This document shows positions 62,076-64,000 of a DNA stretch of 64,000 nucleotides, in pieces. Every line of letters begins with the position of its first letter. The first letter of the stretch is position 1. A program made the position numbers and the translations under genes. The stretch spans positions 1-64,000 of the forward strand of contig NZ_AQXM01000061.1 of the NCBI RefSeq assembly GCF_000376245.1, in the 5' to 3' direction. This DNA is from Acaricomes phytoseiuli DSM 14247. GTDB lineage: Bacteria; Actinomycetota; Actinomycetes; Actinomycetales; Micrococcaceae. Under the pieces are notes generated by a model. The model searched no databases. It was not told the DNA's origin and saw only the letters and a program-made list of their open reading frames with translations.

Positions 62076-63101
62076 TTGACGACTCCGCATGCGCATCTGG
62101 CCGAGACCAGACCCCCCCGGCCCGGCACACCGCTCGTCCGGGCCGCAGCAGCCTGGCTTTTCGGGCTGCTGGCGGTCATCGCCGCGGGAATCATCACCAT
62201 TCAGCTGGTCAGCACCAATCTTTACGGGCCGCAGCAGCCCATCCGGGATTACCTTCAGGCAATGCGGGATGGCAACGGCGCCAAGGCACTCGGCCTGCTC
62301 CGCGCCAATATTCCACCGGCCTCCCCCGCACTGCTCGATGGCGAGGCGCTCAAGCAGGCCGCTGCCGGAATCGAGGACGTCAAAATAGGGCAGCCGCAGA
62401 ATATCGGCAACCAGCGGGTGAAGATCAACGTCGCATACTCCGCGGACAACACGCCGCACAGCGCGGATTTCACGCTGGAACCGGTCGGAACGGAGTGGAT
62501 GTTCTTCAGTAAATGGCAGCTCACACCCATCACTCTGCCCACGATGAACGTTTCAGTGGTGAACTCCGAAGTAGTGGAAATCAACAACGTCACCGTGGGC
62601 ACCCCTGGAGGGCGGGGCACTTTCGCCACTTTCTTCCCGGGCAACTACCGGGCCTCACTGCAAGGCCCGCTTTTCGAAGCTCCCGAGCGCGTCGTGCTGG
62701 TGGAAAACGGGAAGTCGGTTCCGCAGACCGCCACCCTGATCACTCAGCCGACCGCAGCGCTCAACAATCAGGTCGATGCCAGGCTGAAAGAATACCTGGA
62801 CGGCTGTAGCCGGCAGGCCGTGCTGCTGCCTACCGGATGCCCTCTGGGCTGGCGCACCGCCAACCGGGTAGCCTCCCCGATCACCTGGACGATCACCGAG
62901 TATCCGCAAGCGCAGATCACAGCCTACGGCGGCGGCTGGTCTATTGCGCCGCTGTCCCTGAAGGCCCGGATCACCTTCACCGAGCAGAACAACCTCACCG
63001 GCGCGTTCCGCAAGGTCGACGAGGAAGAGAGCTACGGTTTCAGCGCGAAACTCACCATCAACGGCGATAGCGTCAACGTCACGCCGGTCGTTCAGTACTG
63101 A
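62076..63101 (+). CDS. membrane-anchored extracytoplasmic protein, unknown function
   Basis: This 341-residue protein has a cytoplasmic N-terminus of about 25 residues, one membrane segment (about 28-48, AWLFGLLAVIAAGIITIQLV), then an extracellular part. Several NTF2/beta-rich stretches occur (DFTLEPVGTEWMFFSKWQL, NNVTVGTPGGRGTFATFFPGNY) and a Cys pair in LDGCSRQAVLLPTGCP. Similar single-pass proteins are common in Micrococcaceae and are annotated as hypothetical. TTG 62076 is the apparent start, with CAGGT upstream. It follows the HerA-like gene by 27 nt and may share its transcript. Confidence 0.75.
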   Translation: MTTPHAHLAETRPPRPGTPLVRAAAAWLFGLLAVIAAGIITIQLVSTNLYGPQQPIRDYLQAMRDGNGAKALGLLRANIPPASPALLDGEALKQAAAGIEDVKIGQPQNIGNQRVKINVAYSADNTPHSADFTLEPVGTEWMFFSKWQLTPITLPTMNVSVVNSEVVEINNVTVGTPGGRGTFATFFPGNYRASLQGPLFEAPERVVLVENGKSVPQTATLITQPTAALNNQVDARLKEYLDGCSRQAVLLPTGCPLGWRTANRVASPITWTITEYPQAQITAYGGGWSIAPLSLKARITFTEQNNLTGAFRKVDEEESYGFSAKLTINGDSVNVTPVVQY

Positions 63102-63176
63102 GTTCAGTACTGCCCGTGCGCAATCGAGCAAGGTTTAGCTATGCTCGCTGAGGATTGGCTACGCTGCCTATCGTGA

Positions 63177-63734
63177 ATGAGTCGGAATAACTACGATGAG
63201 TTCATGAGCAAATACACCACTCTTCTTCAGGAACAGATCGGCCACGAATTCACCGCTTCGCAGCAGTACATCGCCGTCGCCGTGTGGTTTGACGCGCAGG
63301 ATCTGCCTCAGCTCGCAGCGCACTTCTACAAGCAGTCGCTCGAGGAGCGCAATCACGCCATGATGATAGTGCAGTACATGCTGGATCGCGATTTGCAGAT
63401 CGAGATCCCAGGAATCAGCGGCAACAGCATCGTGAATGACTTCGCTGACGTCCTGGAGCCGCTCACACTCGCCCTGAACCAGGAAAAGCAGGTCACCGAG
63501 CAGATCGAGCGGCTCTTCGCCACTGCACGTGAGGAGAATGACGCCCTAGGCGAGCAGTTCATGCTCTGGTTCCTCAAGGAGCAGGTCGAAGAGGTCGCCT
63601 CGATGAACACCCTGGTGAACATCGCTGAGCGCGCCGATACACTCTTCGAAATCGAGAACTTCCTGGCCCGCGAAACCGTTGGCGACGGCGGCGAGGACGC
63701 CTCCGCACCGGAGGCCGCCGGCGGCGCTCTCTGA
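63177..63734 (+). CDS. ferritin
   Basis: This 185-residue four-helix iron-storage protein (FtnA/BfrB type) has GHEFTASQQYIAVAVWFDAQDLP, HFYKQSLEERNHAMMIVQYML with the ferroxidase-centre Glu and His residues, and FLKEQVEEVASMNTLV. It oxidises Fe(II) and stores iron in a 24-mer shell. The C-terminal Gly/Ala-rich tail extends beyond the helical core. ATG 63177 or 63204 (MSKYTTLLQEQ) are both possible starts. A huge palindrome follows. Confidence 0.93.
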   Translation: MSRNNYDEFMSKYTTLLQEQIGHEFTASQQYIAVAVWFDAQDLPQLAAHFYKQSLEERNHAMMIVQYMLDRDLQIEIPGISGNSIVNDFADVLEPLTLALNQEKQVTEQIERLFATAREENDALGEQFMLWFLKEQVEEVASMNTLVNIAERADTLFEIENFLARETVGDGGEDASAPEAAGGAL

Positions 63735-63759
63735 GCCCTCGGCTTGAAAATCTGAGATC

Positions 63760-63815
63760 AGCTGCCGATAGGTCGGGCGGGGAACCATGGTTCCCCGCCC
63801 GACCTATCGGCAGCT
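63760..63815. terminator. 56-bp perfect palindrome downstream of ferritin
   Basis: Arms of 28 nt (AGCTGCCGATAGGTCGGGCG...) are exactly complementary with no spacer, centred on CCATGG. It lies between the ferritin gene and a convergent minus-strand gene and could terminate both. The length and perfection are exceptional for a terminator. Confidence 0.8.
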
Positions 63816-63830
63816 CTTCAGCGTCCCGGT

Positions 63831-64000
63831 TCAGTGCATCCCGCGGAGGTCGAGAGCCAGCTCGCGATCGCCCGTACCGACCAGGCGGACCGGGATGCCC
63901 CAATCCTGCTGGTACATATGGCAGGCCGCGTATTCCGGGATCTCGCCATCGGGCTCACCATCGCACGCCGCAGCCCGGGCCGTAATATGCAGCACACCTT
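63831..64000 (-). CDS. C-terminal fragment, possibly an NHL/thioredoxin-type protein (partial)
   Basis: The frame runs from the right edge of the window to TGA 63831-63833. It encodes GVLHITARAAACDGEPDGEIPEYAACH-like text followed by MYQQDWGIPVRLVGTGDRELALDL. Such ends (ITARAA..C...C...QDWGIPV) resemble the C-terminal domain of NHL-repeat/thioredoxin-fold proteins, but only 55 residues are visible, so the assignment is tentative. Convergent with ferritin. Confidence 0.45.
   Translation of the reverse strand, partial: GVLHITARAAACDGEPDGEIPEYAACHMYQQDWGIPVRLVGTGDRELALDLRGMH

Noticed and set aside
61002-62459. 485-residue minus-strand open frame opposite the HerA-like ATPase
   Set aside because: Antisense shadow with low-complexity composition; the plus strand has intact Walker motifs.

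Overview
The window comes from a high-GC Gram-positive chromosome, most likely an actinobacterium of the Micrococcaceae (Arthrobacter/Renibacterium/Psychromicrobium type). The evidence is a dnaK-grpE-dnaJ-hspR operon and a clpB gene with HspR (HAIR) boxes, a mycothiol-dependent formaldehyde dehydrogenase, a SAM-IV riboswitch, DUF3073 and DUF4235 proteins, a class E sortase-type LAVTG anchor, and many genes whose start codon sits 6-7 nt after a TAnnnT -10 box (leaderless mRNAs). No species call is made.

Layout. 0-0.3 kb: right end of an IS3-family element that cuts into a small membrane gene. 0.5-7.6 kb: purine genes purD-purC (minus) and purF-purM (plus), with an asparaginase, an SCP2-like protein, a small membrane protein and a DUF3073 protein. 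7.8-10.6 kb: clpB under a 39-bp palindromic HspR operator. 10.7-12 kb: two consecutive broken genes (DUF4031-HD, yccF). 12-17 kb: APC permease, MFS permease, trmB, secreted trypsin-like protease. 16.9-21.1 kb: dnaK operon. 21.1-25.2 kb: a four-gene oxidative operon (flavin monooxygenase, two SDRs, alpha/beta hydrolase) with two members frameshifted. 25.3-27 kb: repeat-bearing cell-wall protein. 27.4-33.1 kb: kinase-PabB fusion, luciferase-like monooxygenase, ASCH protein, hchA, pabC. 33.1-35 kb: SAM-IV riboswitch, a DUF1737 remnant, rhodanese, metZ. 35.2-37.7 kb: nuclease-like protein and an HTH-MurA fusion. 37.8-40.9 kb: ykoEDC thiamine-precursor ECF transporter under a TPP riboswitch. 41.3-42.2 kb: decayed secreted protein. 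42.3-48.6 kb: mrpA-G antiporter operon. 48.7-53.7 kb: MFS, second nuclease-like protein, dcd, kynA, hydrolase. 53.8-57.4 kb: tRNA-Gly, an amber-interrupted phosphodiesterase, mscR plus an MBL hydrolase. 57.5-64 kb: MFS/LysR pair, panD, HerA-like ATPase, membrane-anchored protein, ferritin and the end of a further gene.

Two themes run through the window. First, gene decay: at least five genes carry nonsense or frameshift lesions, three of them an in-frame stop where Trp is expected, and two more are truncated. Second, unusually long intergenic inverted repeats (22-28 bp arms, two of them perfect palindromes) mark gene ends and often contain the stop codon itself. I found no CRISPR array, prophage or clear defence island. 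The most unusual items are the paired covarying hairpins around the two nuclease-like genes, the structured grpE-dnaJ spacer, the HTH-MurA and kinase-PabB fusions, and the recurrent Trp-to-stop lesions.
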